Source of the DNA: Symbiodinium natans
Taxonomy: Eukaryota > Sar > Dinophyceae > Suessiales > Symbiodiniaceae
Reading direction: 5' to 3'
Assembly: GCA_905221605.1 (NCBI GenBank)
Contig: CAJNDS010002846.1
Coordinates: 191,501-255,500 of the forward strand
Length of the DNA: 64,000 nucleotides
Shown here: positions 1 to 11,368 of the stretch, in pieces
How positions within the stretch are numbered: the stretch's first letter is position 1
How the letters are laid out: the number at the start of each line of letters is the position of its first letter
Translations under genes and position numbers: made by a program
Notes under the pieces: generated by a model
The model's input: the letters and a program-made list of their open reading frames with translations, nothing else
Database searches by the model: none
What the model was told of the DNA's origin: nothing

Positions 1-269
1 CGGCGGCTACGACTCTACACAAAAGTCCGGGCTCACTGACAAAACCGATGTCATGACATGTAGACATGGTCATAAGGAATGATGGCCTCAAAAATGAACC
101 AAGAATAGAATGAATGGAACGCTGCTACACGTTCGATCATGGCTTCTGGGGGCTTCTTCGCGACCAGATTCTGCACTTGTGTGCCAGGCTCTCGCAACCT
201 TAACCGTGCTCCAAGTAGCGCTGTTGCCACATCCTTGTGGGCAGGAACCTCAGTGTTGCGACGAACCTG

Positions 270-427
270 CTAATGACCCAAGTATTCCTGTGCAACCTGA
301 TCATGAAAGCCTACAGTGCAAGCCCCCGTCGTGCGCTCGATTCCTTTCTGCCTTAACTCAGCGTCGGCACAGGAACTCTGAACTACTTCCAACAGGTTGT
401 CAGGCATCGATTCAGCCCGGAGAACCG
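270..427 (-). CDS. Candidate terminal exon, unknown product
   Basis: After a GGGTCAG acceptor the frame reads 51 codons (VLRAESMPDNLLEVVQSS ... GFHDQVAQEYLGH) to a TAG stop at 270-272. The sequence is compositionally protein-like with no simple repeat. The opposite strand also has a long open frame here, so strand choice rests on the splice acceptor and the look of the peptide. It may be the 3' end of a minus-strand gene that includes 1307-1393. Confidence 0.33.
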
Positions 428-1306
428 CTGACCCTTTTTTTAGGGGAAGAATCTGGAAGCACATTAGGACCCCTTTTTTTAGGCTTCAGAAATGATCCCT
501 TTCTGCAGAGGCATTGGGTTCTCTGGCAGTCCATGGGGCCTAATAGGGAGGAAGCCGAATGATCCTTAAACTGCAATGCCATGGCTGCATCGACATTGCA
601 GCTGGCCCCCCACAACGGCCGTGCACCCATCCACTCGACTGTTGGCGAAAAGCACATGTGGCGAAAAGCACATGAAAAAGCCAGAGCCCGAAACCCTAGA
701 CCAAAAATGTGGTAACTCCATGGCACTGATGCTGATGCTTCCAGCAAGGCACATCGCTGACGGGAGCAGCCCGGGTTTCCAGCAAGCTGACAGAAGCACA
801 TCTCCTTGGGTTTTCGGGTTTCGATTCTATGGTAAGGTAAGGTTTCGGAAGCATAGACGCGCAAGCAAGCTTTGCCCCACCCGGATGCACCCGACATGCC
901 GACGGATGCACCGGGCCGCATCTTCACGTGCAGCTAGGGGGGAGCACGCGTGATGTGCAACTAGCCTTGCCGTGTGCCTACTCACAAAAAGCTTTTGCTG
1001 GCCACCCTTCCCCACCCGCCTGAAGCCTGTATGCAATGCAGCGATCAACTTTGCAACAATATCGAAGCCCCAGCCCCCAAATCAAGGGGCACCGATGGGT
1101 AACCCACGGATCTGTGCCCCGCATGCAATATAAAAATATAATGTATAACTTCTATTCATATTCTGAACACGTGTGTGCGTGTGTGAATATAAATGTAGGC
1201 ATAAACAGAAATAAAAACACATAACTATAAAATTCAAAATATGAATATAAATATAAATATAAATATAAATATGTATTGAAGGCCGCATCGAGGCTTTCGA
1301 AAACAC

Positions 1307-1393
1307 CGAGAAGGGAAGCCCGAGAGACGTGCACTCGTTGAAAGCTGCATTCACGGCATCGCCAAAGGGAAGGAAAGGGACTTCACCAGGCCC
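1307..1393 (-). CDS. Candidate internal exon, unknown product
   Basis: The 87-nt stretch lies between a TTATAG acceptor and a TCTCG/gtgttt donor. It encodes 29 codons, including GEVPFLPFGDAVNAAFNECT, with no stop. It lies on the same strand as the exons at 2374-2614 and 270-427 and may belong to the same gene, but I could not link the phases. No family is recognised. Confidence 0.36.
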
Positions 1394-1719
1394 CTATAAG
1401 CGGGCTTACGATATAGGACTACCTTGTTGGGATCCATATAACAAGGGGATCCTACTATCTGGGGTCTATATTAGGGGTCCCCTATTTTCGTAACCCCCCA
1501 TAAGGTTTTGAGCGGGCCCCCTGCAGTGTTTTGTGAAGACCTGAGGTGAAGACAAATGGGCAGGCTGTCGAACCTCTACACCACCAGATGTTGCAGGACA
1601 CAGATTCCTGCGCCCACAGTCACACAGCGCCTGACACGAACCCTTGCTTCGCAGCGGCCGTATGCCGATGCCCGGTGTACTCATGGAAGCCGCAGACCGA
1701 CGCCTCTTGCAACAACCAT

Positions 1720-1746
1720 AGGGTTTAGGGTTTAGGGTTTAGGGTT
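1720..1746 (+). repeat. Telomere-like block (TTTAGGG)n
   Basis: About 3.5 perfect heptamers between non-repetitive flanks. Confidence 0.9.
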
Positions 1747-1858
1747 CTACCTCTGCCGCCCAGGAAATGCCCCAAGGCTTGTGCAGGGTATCTGCAACCT
1801 GCCTCGCAGCTTCACGGTCCGGCTCTTGAATTCCTTTGTTTCGGGTTTCGGCTTTCTC

Positions 1859-1888
1859 AGGGTTTAGGGTTTAGGGTTTAGGGTTTAG
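1859..1888 (+). repeat. Telomere-like block (TTTAGGG)n
   Basis: Four perfect heptamers. Confidence 0.9.
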
Positions 1889-2181
1889 AACCCTCCAAAA
1901 TCAGTGGCTCCAGCTGCCCCAAATTTCCTGAGATCGAAACTGACTCCGCACTGGCGCTCTATCCTGGACCCCGAGCCCTGTTGTGTTTCCTTGCCTTGCA
2001 TTACAGTTGGGCTGGGTGACTTTCTACCACAGTCGACCGTTGAAAGCAGACAGTATGAAGGCATTCCGTGGATTCTCAAGCAACGTTGATCCCCTCCCCT
2101 ACTAGGCAACTCAAGTCTCGAACCACATACACCCAGGGGTCTGGGTACGCACCTTGCCGCACACGCAATCCAACTTCTACC

Positions 2182-2366
2182 CTAAACCCTATAAACCCTA
2201 AACCCCAAACCCTAGACCCTAGACCCTAAACCCTATGCTGGTACCAGTCTAAGCCTTCGAATGCCAGAAGCAAAAGAGTTCAGGGCCCTCAATTCCCCAA
2301 ACCCTGAACCCTGAACCCTAAACCCTTAACCCTAAAGCCTAAACCCGAAACCCTAAACCCTGAACC
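2182..2366 (-). repeat. Degenerate CCCTAAA blocks
   Basis: Two degenerate C-strand blocks (2182-2235 and 2298-2366) with CCCTGAA, CCCTAGA and CCTTAAC variants flank about 60 bp of unique sequence. Confidence 0.85.
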
Positions 2367-2373
2367 TGGGCAC

Positions 2374-2614
2374 CCTTGCCTGTGCTGATGCTCCCAGCAC
2401 CTCTGTACTGGACTCGCTGCTGCCTTCAGGCCGAAGGGTGCTAGGGTGTTAGGGTGCTGAGGTTTGCTGTTTCGGGTTTAGGGCTTAGGGTTGCAATCTC
2501 AATGACTGCACAAAGTTCTGTCGGCATGGCTCCCAGGATGTGCTTCTCATCGGGAATCTCGCTGTGATGGGCAAGGAACACTTGCTGGGCAGCACTGGGG
2601 TCCATACTCGTAGC
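2374..2614 (-). CDS. Two-exon gene fragment, unknown product
   Basis: Exon 2507-2614 follows a TTTAG acceptor formed by telomere-like sequence and reads ATSMDPSAAQQVFLAHHSEI and on through DEKHILGAMPTELCA, 36 codons, to GCA/gtcatt. Exon 2374-2419 (QRVQYRGAGSISTGK plus one base) follows a GCAG acceptor and ends AAGG/gtgccc. The phases match and the intron is 87 nt with TTTAGGG-like sequence inside. In the second exon another frame (SESSTEVLGASAQAR) is also open, so its frame is unsure. Product unknown. Confidence 0.38.
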
Positions 2615-2959
2615 CTAAACCCACAAAAACCACTTGTACCTCGAAATCACTGACACGCCCCAAGTATGCAGGGAGGGTGCACCTCAAAGCCGACCCGTTG
2701 CCAGGGCTCAGGATCTGTCATGGCCCCTTTTTCAACCCAGTCTCTCTGCCATGGCCCTACCCTAAGCCAGAAGACCTAAATCCCACAACCCTAAACCCTA
2801 AACCCCATAACCCCGTCAACATGCGGTCAAATCCCGACATCATCAACCTCGAGTCAAGCCGCCTCTTTCGCAAATCCGAGCCTACATGGGGTGCTTCTGA
2901 TTCGGGGTCCCGTGTGCAAGCCCCAACATCCTCAAGTCAAAACAACTACCGGCCCTAAC

Positions 2960-4200
2960 CCAACCCTAAACCCTCAGCCCACCTGCCCAAAACATCCTCT
3001 ACCCTCAAACCCCGAAGCCCCGAGCCTGCGTCTTCACGAGTCTTGAGCTCTGCCTCTGCTGCGGACACAAGCCTGCGCAGCTCATCGGTGCCTTGGGACT
3101 GGTAATCGCATCAGTTTGTTGGTTCAGGGTCAAGGCCCTCAAGGCTTCAAGTTGTGCTGTCCATGAGGATGCGGACTGCATCTATGTTTTGCTTTCCCGT
3201 AATCATGAATCATTCCGGCGCCCTTCTACACATGTACGTGCAGAATACGAATGAAAATGGAACACCTCGGGCCAGGGGAGGAGGATGGAAGGACCAGACG
3301 TTTTGGAAACCTTAAACGGGCAGGTGTCCACCAGATGTCCCGCACAGTCTCTCGTCATCCATACTGGCGGCTTACGAGGTCAGGTGCACCAGCAGCACCC
3401 CAAACTTGTCTTGTTGAACCCAGCCTCTGGATGTCAGCTGGCACGACATCCTTCTGTGTGTGCGAAGCTCTTAGAACATGATGCGTGGTGATGTCTAGTG
3501 GGAGAGCTGTGAAGTGGTGCCAATGCCTGCTGAGCTGCGAGGTGGTAGAGGTGACGCTGTGGCACTGTACTGCGAGGATGTCTAGAGACTCGGAAGTTGT
3601 CAAGGAGTGAAGTGGTGATGTGCAAGATAGAATGTAGCAGAATAGAATGTAGCATATCTAAAAATCCGTCTGCTGTGATGTGTGATTTTGTGACTCATGA
3701 AATGTGAGGCAGTGATGCGGTGCGTTTGATGTGTGGTGCGGGTTGTCTGCAGGGAGGAATAACATCTGCCAGAAAGCCAAGATGCCAAGGTGTGGGTGTT
3801 GCTTGTCGGCTTATGATCATGCAGCGTCCAGTGGACCAAAGCTGGCAAGATCTAAGTTTTGCCAGTCGGGGCAGGGGTGCATGCTAGCAGGCCAAAACTG
3901 GCACGCGTCCATTCCGTCGTTTTTACTTCTTGCCCATTTCGTACCCACATCAGTCTAGCAAGCTTTGTCGAATCAATCTCTATGTCGCTATGGGATACCT
4001 TTTCAGTTTAACCACTTCCCCCGTTTGTGCGGTTGTTCATTGCCATGGACATCTGGCGATCGGGGGCATGATGAAGTGCCATCATGATGCCGGTGCGGTT
4101 TGTGGCGCAAGGCAAGGAGGCGAAGCGCCCCTTGTGCGATGAAGAGTCACAAAGAAGAACCAACCGGCCTGTGAAGCGTGTCCTGTGGCAATTGAGAGGA
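2960..4200. other. No supported gene
   Basis: Mostly unique, moderate-GC sequence without telomere blocks after 3010. Short overlapping open frames on both strands; no phase-consistent exon pair seen. Confidence 0.5.
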
Positions 4201-4220
4201 CCCCTCAGCCAATAATGGCC

Positions 4221-4328
4221 AGTAACAATATGGGCATTTCCCAAAATAGGGGTGCCCCTTTTCAGAATCCCCTTAAAGGGACCCCCAAAATAGGTACCCC
4301 AATTCTGGGAAAAAGCCATATTCATACT
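4221..4328. mobile_element. Foldback element upstream of family A copy 1
   Basis: GTAACAATATGGGCATTTCC pairs imperfectly with the right end (GGGAAAAAGCCATATTCATAC). Inner GGGGTGCCCC / GGTACCCC also pair. Confidence 0.65.
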
Positions 4329-4352
4329 AATCAAAATTTTAATAACCATCAT

Positions 4353-4450
4353 TTGGGATGTCCATTACACGAACAGTCCTGAATAGGGATTATAGTACCC
4401 CCTGTGATGGTCCCTACTAAAGACTGTTAGTATAAGGGTGAACATCCCAA
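4353..4450. mobile_element. Family A inverted-repeat element, copy 1
   Basis: TTGGGATGTCCATTACACGA and GTATAAGGGTGAACATCCCA ends; ACAGTCCTGAATAGGGAT inside. It lies 24 bp from another foldback. Confidence 0.8.
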
Positions 4451-5272
4451 ACCATCGTCGCAATTAGAAAAAACAACGCTTCAACAACCCAAAACCAAAA
4501 CCCTTAACCCTACAGTAAGCCACCAAGAGGCCGAGATCTTGCACTGAGATGTTGTACCTGGGCTCCGCCCACTCTGGGAGGGGGGGATGCCGGAAGAAGT
4601 GCCAAACCCCCTCTAAGCCTTTACCCTGAACCACGTTGTAGGCTTTAAGTCAAGGTTTGGAATTGGCATGCTGGATGGTCAGGGAGTAAGAATTATTGCC
4701 CAGAATTCTTGCCCAGCCTCGCATGCTCCACGACAGTTTAGCGCGTCTTAGGCGCGAGGCCATTAAACTTCTAAGTCCTCCCTGCCTTGAACGCTACACA
4801 GCCTAAACCACCTTATCGTTCTCAAAAGAACCCAAGTCGTACAACTGCTTCAACCCCCCCAAGCCGCCTACCCCTAAAGTTTAAAACCTTTCGCTCTTCT
4901 CCGCCGAGCGGCATCTTGGAGTCAGGCTCCGTCACAAAGTCCTTGCCAGGCCATGCAAGGCTTGGGGTCTAAAGGGAGGCTTGCAGCATTGAGGGGGTTG
5001 AAGGGCTGTGCATCCCTGAAGCGCGAACCCAGTCTTTCTTCAAAAGCAACGTCTCAAGCCGAACCCGCCGGCAGCAATCAAAGCCCAGCATTCTCGATCC
5101 CTTCGGCCCTGAAAATCTCAGCGCGACAGATTCCCCGGATCCGCCACCCCCCCCCCCCCCCCCCCCCCCCCCGCCCTCGCAGGGACGTCAGGAGGTCAAC
5201 AGACCCTAGCAAAAAAGACAGTACGGGCCATGACAAAATCCCCCAAAATATCCTGTGGGTGCCAAAGTCCTC

Positions 5273-5442
5273 AAACCCTAAACTCAAAAAGATCCCCCGA
5301 ACCCTAAACCGCCTGAATCCTAAACCCTCAACCCTAAATCCTAAACCAACCCTAAACTACCAACCCTAAACCGTAAACCCTAAACCCTAAACTCTAAACC
5401 CTAAACCCCAAACCCTAAACCAACCCTGAACCCTAACTTCAC
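5273..5442 (-). repeat. Degenerate CCCTAAA array
   Basis: About 20 diverged units, including CCAACCCTAAA and CCGTAAA variants. It lies 100 bp before an array of the opposite orientation. Confidence 0.88.
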
Positions 5443-5541
5443 AGCCCTCCTGGAAGACGAAGTCCAGGTCGACTGCCCAATCCTCCTCCTGGGCATGAGG
5501 GCTAAGGGATCGTAGCCTCCATTGCCCTCCCGGGATGCCTT

Positions 5542-5648
5542 GGTTTAGGGTTTAGGGTTTAGGGTTTAGGGTTTAGGGTTTAGGGTTTAGGGTTTAGGGT
5601 TTAGGGTTTAGGGTTTAGGGTTTAGGGTTTAGGGTTTAGGGTTTAGGG
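5542..5648 (+). repeat. Perfect (TTTAGGG)15 array
   Basis: Fifteen uninterrupted heptamers. With 5273-5442 it forms a C-strand then G-strand pair. Confidence 0.95.
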
Positions 5649-5683
5649 CGTCCCCCCTTGAGTGCCTTCTACTAGAAAAGAAA

Positions 5684-5786
5684 TAAGTACTTATAACCCC
5701 AATGATGCTTAGAAGCTCCCCGAGTCCCCTTCGTAGGTTATAAGTAGACTTAAAACTTGGGGTTGTAAGTATCATGAACCTCCAAA
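5684..5786. mobile_element. Family C element, copy 1
   Basis: AGTACTTATAACCCCAA pairs with TTGGGGTTGTAAGTATCATG. GTAGGTTATAAGTAGACTT in the centre as in copy 3. The left terminus is diverged. Confidence 0.72.
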
Positions 5787-5833
5787 TGGCGCGTTGAGGG
5801 TTTAGGCTACAGGGCTTTGTAGGGTCTCTCTGC

Positions 5834-6208
5834 CCCATCTTTTTTAGGGCTTCGGGTTCAGCTTTCCCATCTTTAGGGCTTAGGGTTCATCCCATCTTTT
5901 TTAGGGCTTCCGGTTCAGGTTTCCCATCTTTAGGGCTTCGGGTTCAGCTTTCCCATCTTTCTGGCTTCGGGTTCAGGTTTCCCATCTTTAGGGCTTCGGG
6001 TTCAGCTTTCCCATCTTTCTGGCTTCGGGTTCAGGTTTCCCATCTTTAGGGCTTAGGGTTCAGCTTTCCCATCTTTCTGGCTTCGGGTTCAGGTTTCCCA
6101 TCTTTAGGGCTTAGGGTTCAGCTTTCCCATCTTTAGGGCTTAGGGTTCAGGTTTCCCATCTTTAGGGCTTAGGGTTCAGCTTTCCCATCTTTAGGGCTTA
6201 GGGTTCCC
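5834..6208 (+). repeat. 29-bp minisatellite with embedded telomere motif
   Basis: About 13 tandem units of the form TTTCCCATCTTTAGGGCTTC followed by GGGTTCAGC or GGGTTCAGG. Units alternate TTTAGGG with TTTCTGG and CAGC with CAGG, so part of the array has a 58-bp higher-order period. Confidence 0.92.
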
Positions 6209-6302
6209 GTGGGTTCATGGTTGGTTCAGGGCGTATGCTTGAGGGATTCCCTCTCCGGGCCTGTGGGGCTAACGGTACCGTGGGCAGGGAGGGGGGGGGG
6301 AG

Positions 6303-6353
6303 CAACCCTAAACCCTAAACCCTAAACCCTAAACCCTAAACCCTAGACCCTAA
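6303..6353 (-). repeat. Telomere-like block (CCCTAAA)7
   Basis: Seven units with one CCCTAGA variant, directly after a G10 run. Confidence 0.92.
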
Positions 6354-6647
6354 ACCTACCATGCTAACCTCTCTTAACCCGCCCCTGGTGTGGATTTTAG
6401 ATGCGGGCGCTGTGCGAAAAAATCGGGTCCGGGTCCCTTTGTTCGGGAATTTTGATTATGCGGATCCCGGAATCCCGGCATGCTGCAAGGTGCCCTAATT
6501 TCGAGCAATTCTAGCGGCTACCCCCATCCCCCCCCACCCCCCCCCCCAAAAAAAAAAAAAAACACAAAAACATGCATACAACAAGCAATGCCTAAAAAGG
6601 GAATGAGACAGAAGGATCTCTACTATTTACTTCCTCCTTCCTCCTTC

Positions 6648-6722
6648 CTCCTAAACCCCAAACCCCAAACCCCAAACTCCAAACCCTAAACCCCAAACCC
6701 CAAACCCTAAACCTTAACCCCT
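6648..6722 (-). repeat. Variant telomere block (CCCCAAA/CCCTAAA)
   Basis: About ten units, mostly CCCCAAA. Confidence 0.85.
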
Positions 6723-7150
6723 CCAGTGATCTGCACCTCCTCGAGGCTGCTCTGTGCTGCGCGGTGCTGCAATGCATTCCTGGGGGCGCGCAGGGTTTAG
6801 GGTTTAGCGTTTAGGCTTTAGGGTTTAGGGTTTGGGGTGTGGGGCTAGCAGGTTCTGTGTTTGGAGTTGTAGCAATCCACACAGAACCACTAAAATCAAC
6901 AACAAGGGACTGCATTATAAACCTGACAGGATGTGTTCAAAAGCAGGGCTGCAGCTTCAACAAGTTCGTGTTGCAGCGTCTGTAGTATGGACGTGTTCCC
7001 GTCCCCGATTTAATTCAGCATTATTACACTTTTGTGCGGCTGCAGGGGGGGGCACAAAGGAGGTAGCAACAATGCACCCCGTCCGGCACTAATGAAACCT
7101 CATGAGCCAAAGCCAACGCGAACCCTGGCGAACATTCTTACAGCTGCTTA

Positions 7151-7238
7151 GTAGGGAATTGGGGAATAAGGTACCATATTCCCCCCATGTATATACCCTT
7201 TAAGGATTATATATGGTACCTTATTCCCCCATTCCTAC
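7151..7238. mobile_element. Near-perfect foldback element
   Basis: An 88-bp palindromic element. The arms GTAGGGAATTGGGGAATAAG... and the reverse complement of ...CTTATTCCCCCATTCCTAC match over 28 bp with about two differences, both continuing into GGTACCATAT. The central loop is short and AT-rich. No coding capacity. Confidence 0.8.
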
Positions 7239-7257
7239 AGTAAGCATCCTGAAGAGC

Positions 7258-7371
7258 CTAAACCCTAAACCCTAAACCCTAAACCCTAAACCCTAAACCC
7301 TAAACCCTAAACCCTAAACCCTAAACCCTAAACCCTGAACCCTGAACCCTGAACCCTGAACCCTAAACCCT
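7258..7371 (-). repeat. Telomere-like array (CCCTAAA)n
   Basis: About 16 units; the last ones are CCCTGAA. First of three blocks of alternating orientation within 500 bp. Confidence 0.93.
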
Positions 7372-7486
7372 TCCGAGCTTCATGGCGCAGCCCCCCGCTG
7401 CCGTGCATTCGTCATCCTGGTCGAGAACGCCTCGTGTCGGCGACTACTGACAAGAACAGTTGGGACCAAACTGCTCCCCAAGACTT

Positions 7487-7569
7487 AGGGTTTAGGGTTA
7501 GGGTTTAGGGTTTAGGGTTTAGGGTTTAGGGTTTAGGGTTTAGGGTTTAGGGTTTAGGGTTTAGGGTTT
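7487..7569 (+). repeat. Telomere-like array (TTTAGGG)n
   Basis: About 11 units in opposite orientation to the blocks on either side. Confidence 0.93.
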
Positions 7570-7666
7570 GCTCCCCGAAACTTGGATCGTACACCCTTTT
7601 TTGGAGCCCGGGCTCTCTGAGGTGCCGGCAGCAGAAGCACCACGGACGCTTGCAGCAACACGGGGG

Positions 7667-7746
7667 AACCCTAAACCCTAAACCCTAAACCCTAAACCCT
7701 AAACCCTAAACCCTAAACCCTAAACCCTAAACCCTAAACCCTAAAG
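7667..7746 (-). repeat. Telomere-like array (CCCTAAA)11
   Basis: Eleven near-perfect units. Confidence 0.93.
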
Positions 7747-8040
7747 CCTCAGTCACCATGATCGGATCATTTCCCAAGTACTCACTACAGGCGGTGAAGG
7801 GATTGGCTGTGGAAGCCCACGATTTGCAAAGAAGGCTTATTGGGCTTAGGGAAGCCGCACCATTGCACGCATAGCTGCCCCTCACCCGCAATCGCTCAAA
7901 ACCTTCGGTGTCCATTTCAACTTCCGAATCTCTGAAGCCCCAAAGGCCCTGCACCCTAAGCTTTGGCCAGAAAACCTGCTGAACCCCTTCTAAACACCCA
8001 AGCCCCTACACCTCAATGACCGGAACCCTTGGCCCTGTAA

Positions 8041-8131
8041 CTACTAATTGCTTAAGAACCCAGAAAACAATATTCTATGGTCATATAAGGATTGTTCTTT
8101 CTTTTTTTGGGGGTTCTTAAGCAAATAGTAG
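8041..8131. mobile_element. Family B inverted-repeat element, copy 1
   Basis: Terminal inverted repeats CTACTAATTGCTTAAGAACC / rc CTACTATTTGCTTAAGAACC (one mismatch in 21 bp). AT-rich centre, 91 bp, non-coding. Confidence 0.82.
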
Positions 8132-8223
8132 GTAAGCCATCTGACAACATCCGAAGTATAACTCGCTTGAACCCTTCAAAGGGGAGGCCCAAGGGCCTGC
8201 CTCGTAGGTACCAAGCCCAAAAC

Positions 8224-8512
8224 CCTGAACCGAACCCTAAACCCTAAACCCTAAACCCTCAACCCTCAACCCTCAACCCTCAACCCTAAACCCTAAACCC
8301 TAACCCTCTGGAACACGATGCCTCCAGAGGCGGCCGCGACCAGGGCCCAGAAGACCAAGCACCGGGCCATGGACCTCGATCTGGGTGGGGTTTCGGGTTT
8401 CGGGTAAGGGTTTAGGGTTTAGGGTTTCGGGTTCAGGGTTCAGGGTTCAGGGTTTAGGGTTTAGGGCTTAGGGCTTAGGCTTTAGGGTTTAGGCTTTAGG
8501 GTTTGGCGTTCG
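8224..8512. repeat. Paired telomere-like blocks, opposite orientation
   Basis: C-strand units (8224-8309, with CCCTCAA variants) and G-strand units (8387-8512, with TTCAGGG and CTTAGGG variants) flank about 75 bp of unique sequence. Confidence 0.88.
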
Positions 8513-8959
8513 GAGCCTTGTGGTTTGGGGGCTCAGGAAACCGGGAATTGAGTCCATTGCGCAGGGAGCCAGGTCGTGTTTGATAGCTCCGGGGTGTTGG
8601 GGCTTGGATCCTGGCAGGACTTGTAAACCAACCTGCACCCCCACGTACGATCTTCCTGAACCCAGAGCCCCAGACCATTTCAGTAGGATCAATGATACCA
8701 AGGCCGTCCTGCATTCTAACCATGAATCGATTGCTGGTGGTCTACGAACCTATGGATCAAACCCTAAACCTTAAAAAGAGTTTCGGGTTTTTAGGCGGCG
8801 TTCTTCCAGTCTTCCAAGCTGCCCCAAACCCTAGCTGCCCCAAAAGCTAAAGCCCTAACTAGGCATTCTTACTGGCCTCGCGTTTTAAGGCTTTAGAGTT
8901 TAGAGCGCCTGCCAAGTCACCAAAAGAACGCTGTCAGCGCCAAGCAAGAGGAACAACAA

Positions 8960-9139
8960 ATGGCTCGAGCCGTGGAGGCAGGCAAATGGTGCTTCGGCTT
9001 GAAGTGCGAGCTGTTGGAAAATCTTGCTTCCTATCTTCCTATAGAACACATGGCTCAAGATTCAGTTCCTTTGAGTCACTGGAAAAATCTGGAAGATCAC
9101 TTACTGAGGTGCCATTGGACATGCAGCCACGCAATGAAG
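8960..9139 (+). CDS. Candidate exon with possible start codon
   Basis: From the ATG the frame is open for exactly 60 codons (MARAVEAGKWCFGLKCELLE ... CHWTCSHAMK) to an AAG/gtttag donor. The frame stays open upstream for about 65 nt, so the exon may begin earlier, for example after CTGTCAG at 8938. It is Cys/Trp-containing with mixed helix-like composition. Telomere blocks lie on both sides at a distance. Product unknown. Confidence 0.38.
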
Positions 9140-9261
9140 GTTTAGAGATCAGGGACTTAAAATCCTACTACCCTGGGCTCAGGCGATAGATGCAAGACAC
9201 CAACGCCACGACGTGCTCTGCTCTGACACGACACTGGAATGAAACTCGCCTCCCAACAATA

Positions 9262-9372
9262 TACGGGTGGTTGTCAAAACTATGATCCCTTTTGGGGTAC
9301 CCTAAATTCTAGGTGCCGTATTATTATAATAGGGATCCAAAAAGGGACCATAATTTTTACAACCACCCATAC
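9262..9372. mobile_element. Foldback element, GGGTGGTTGT termini
   Basis: A 111-bp element whose ends pair (ACGGGTGGTTGTCAAAA / rc ATGGGTGGTTGTAAAAA). Inner segments also pair around GATCCCTTTTGG / CCAAAAAGGGACC. Non-coding. Confidence 0.72.
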
Positions 9373-9451
9373 ATATACCCTACACCACAAAACGTCTGAC
9401 GCTCAAGGCCCCAACCATGATCCTGGGGCCTCATCTGTCCAAGGGCGGGGC

Positions 9452-9540
9452 ATCCCTAAACCCCTGAAGCCCTAAACCCCTAAACCCCTAAACCCCTAAA
9501 CCCCTGAACCCCTAAACCCCTAAACCCCAAACCCCAAACG
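9452..9540 (-). repeat. Variant telomere block, 8-bp unit CCCCTAAA
   Basis: About ten units with an extra C, i.e. an octamer rather than a heptamer. Confidence 0.88.
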
Positions 9541-10130
9541 GGATGAGGGGCTGCCTCGCGTCTCCTTACTGCACATTGACGGCGCCTGCCTCAGCTCCCT
9601 GTCACCATGCTCTGTCAACCCAACTTCGGACCTTCGGAGGCTCAACGACACCTCCTCCCCAAGGCGTGGGCTCCGAGAGAAGATGTGCCAGACGACTCTG
9701 GTCCAAGATTTCCTGGGAGCGAAATCGAAGCCTGAACCTCTTGCTTCAGGAAGACGATGCTTGGGAAGGGTTTGGGAATTTATGGCTCCAAGAAACATGG
9801 GCTAGCGCACGATACTCGTAAACCTACCTGGTAACTTTTACTTGCAGCCCGTCGATGACCCAGGAAATTCGGCTTGGCTGACATGAAAAAACAGGTCAGA
9901 ACTACAGTTCTGGGATGTTCTAGGTTGGGTTTCAGAACCGAAGACCTTCAGTGCCTTAAGAGTGGGGTTTCAGAGTTCTTCCATCCACCTCTCATGACAG
10001 AGCAGCAGTAGATGGCAAGGGCTTCCGGATGAAGATGCTTTTTGCGGAACCCCTTCAGAACCGTCCTGAGGGGGCGAGGGCCGACTGGACTTCCCAGCAC
10101 GAAATCATCAACATGCCTCTTGAGAAGCGT

Positions 10131-10247
10131 ATAGAAAACTCCAAGAAGTTGGAACATCCTTCTTCCCCTCAAAAAGGTACACAAAAGGGGAGCCCAGCTC
10201 TTTTATCATCCTTAAACCATGTTCCAACTTTCTGGAGTTTACTGTAG
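10131..10247. mobile_element. Family E inverted-repeat element, copy 1
   Basis: Termini AAACTCCAAGAAGTTGGAAC and rc AAACTCCAGAAAGTTGGAAC pair. The interior is also partly palindromic (AAAAGGTAC ... AGCCCAGCTC). About 117 bp, non-coding. Confidence 0.8.
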
Positions 10248-10271
10248 CTCCAGCCTCATTTAGGGGAGCTC

Positions 10272-10328
10272 CGGGGTTTAAGGGCTTAGGGTTTAGGGGT
10301 TTAGGGTTTAGGGATTTAGGGGTTTAGG
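10272..10328 (+). repeat. Degenerate TTTAGGG block
   Basis: About seven units with GGGGTTTA and GGGATTTA variants. Confidence 0.85.
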
Positions 10329-10649
10329 CTACAACCTCCGACCCTGAACCCAAGAGCGACGGGCCTGCAAGGCTTCCTCAGCTTGCATCGCTGCGCGAGA
10401 CCCTGGCGGGAGTTCGTGTCATGGGGTTGCCGAGCACATCCACTCATGGCTCCCAGGCCTGTGGCAAATACATCCGGACAAGCCGGAAACCCCTTTCTTA
10501 AGCACGGACTGAGGAGGCTGCCGGCAACACCTGAAAGCCGGAAACCCTCAACCCTAGGCCCTAAACCCTCGGTAAATCCTGAGGAGTAACTGGCGATGCT
10601 TGCCTCAAGTTGGGTGGTCTCTTTGCGTTCTGGGCCTGGTTTGGTGATT

Positions 10650-10749
10650 NNNNNNNNNNNNNNNNNNNNNNNNNNNNNNNNNNNNNNNNNNNNNNNNNNN
10701 NNNNNNNNNNNNNNNNNNNNNNNNNNNNNNNNNNNNNNNNNNNNNNNNN
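10650..10749. other. Assembly gap (100 N)
   Basis: Exactly 100 N, a conventional placeholder length. True distance unknown. Confidence 0.99.

Positions 10750-11368
<619 letters not shown>

Noticed and set aside
110-562. 150-codon plus-strand ORF
   Set aside because: The peptide looks random and crosses two near-identical CCTTTTTTTAGG motifs. The minus strand has a better terminal-exon reading (270-427).
1885-2109. Exon at 1904-2089 on plus or minus strand
   Set aside because: Both strands are open with comparable peptides, and splice sites do not decide it.
5834-6208. CRISPR array
   Set aside because: Units are directly tandem with no unique spacers, and no cas genes are near.
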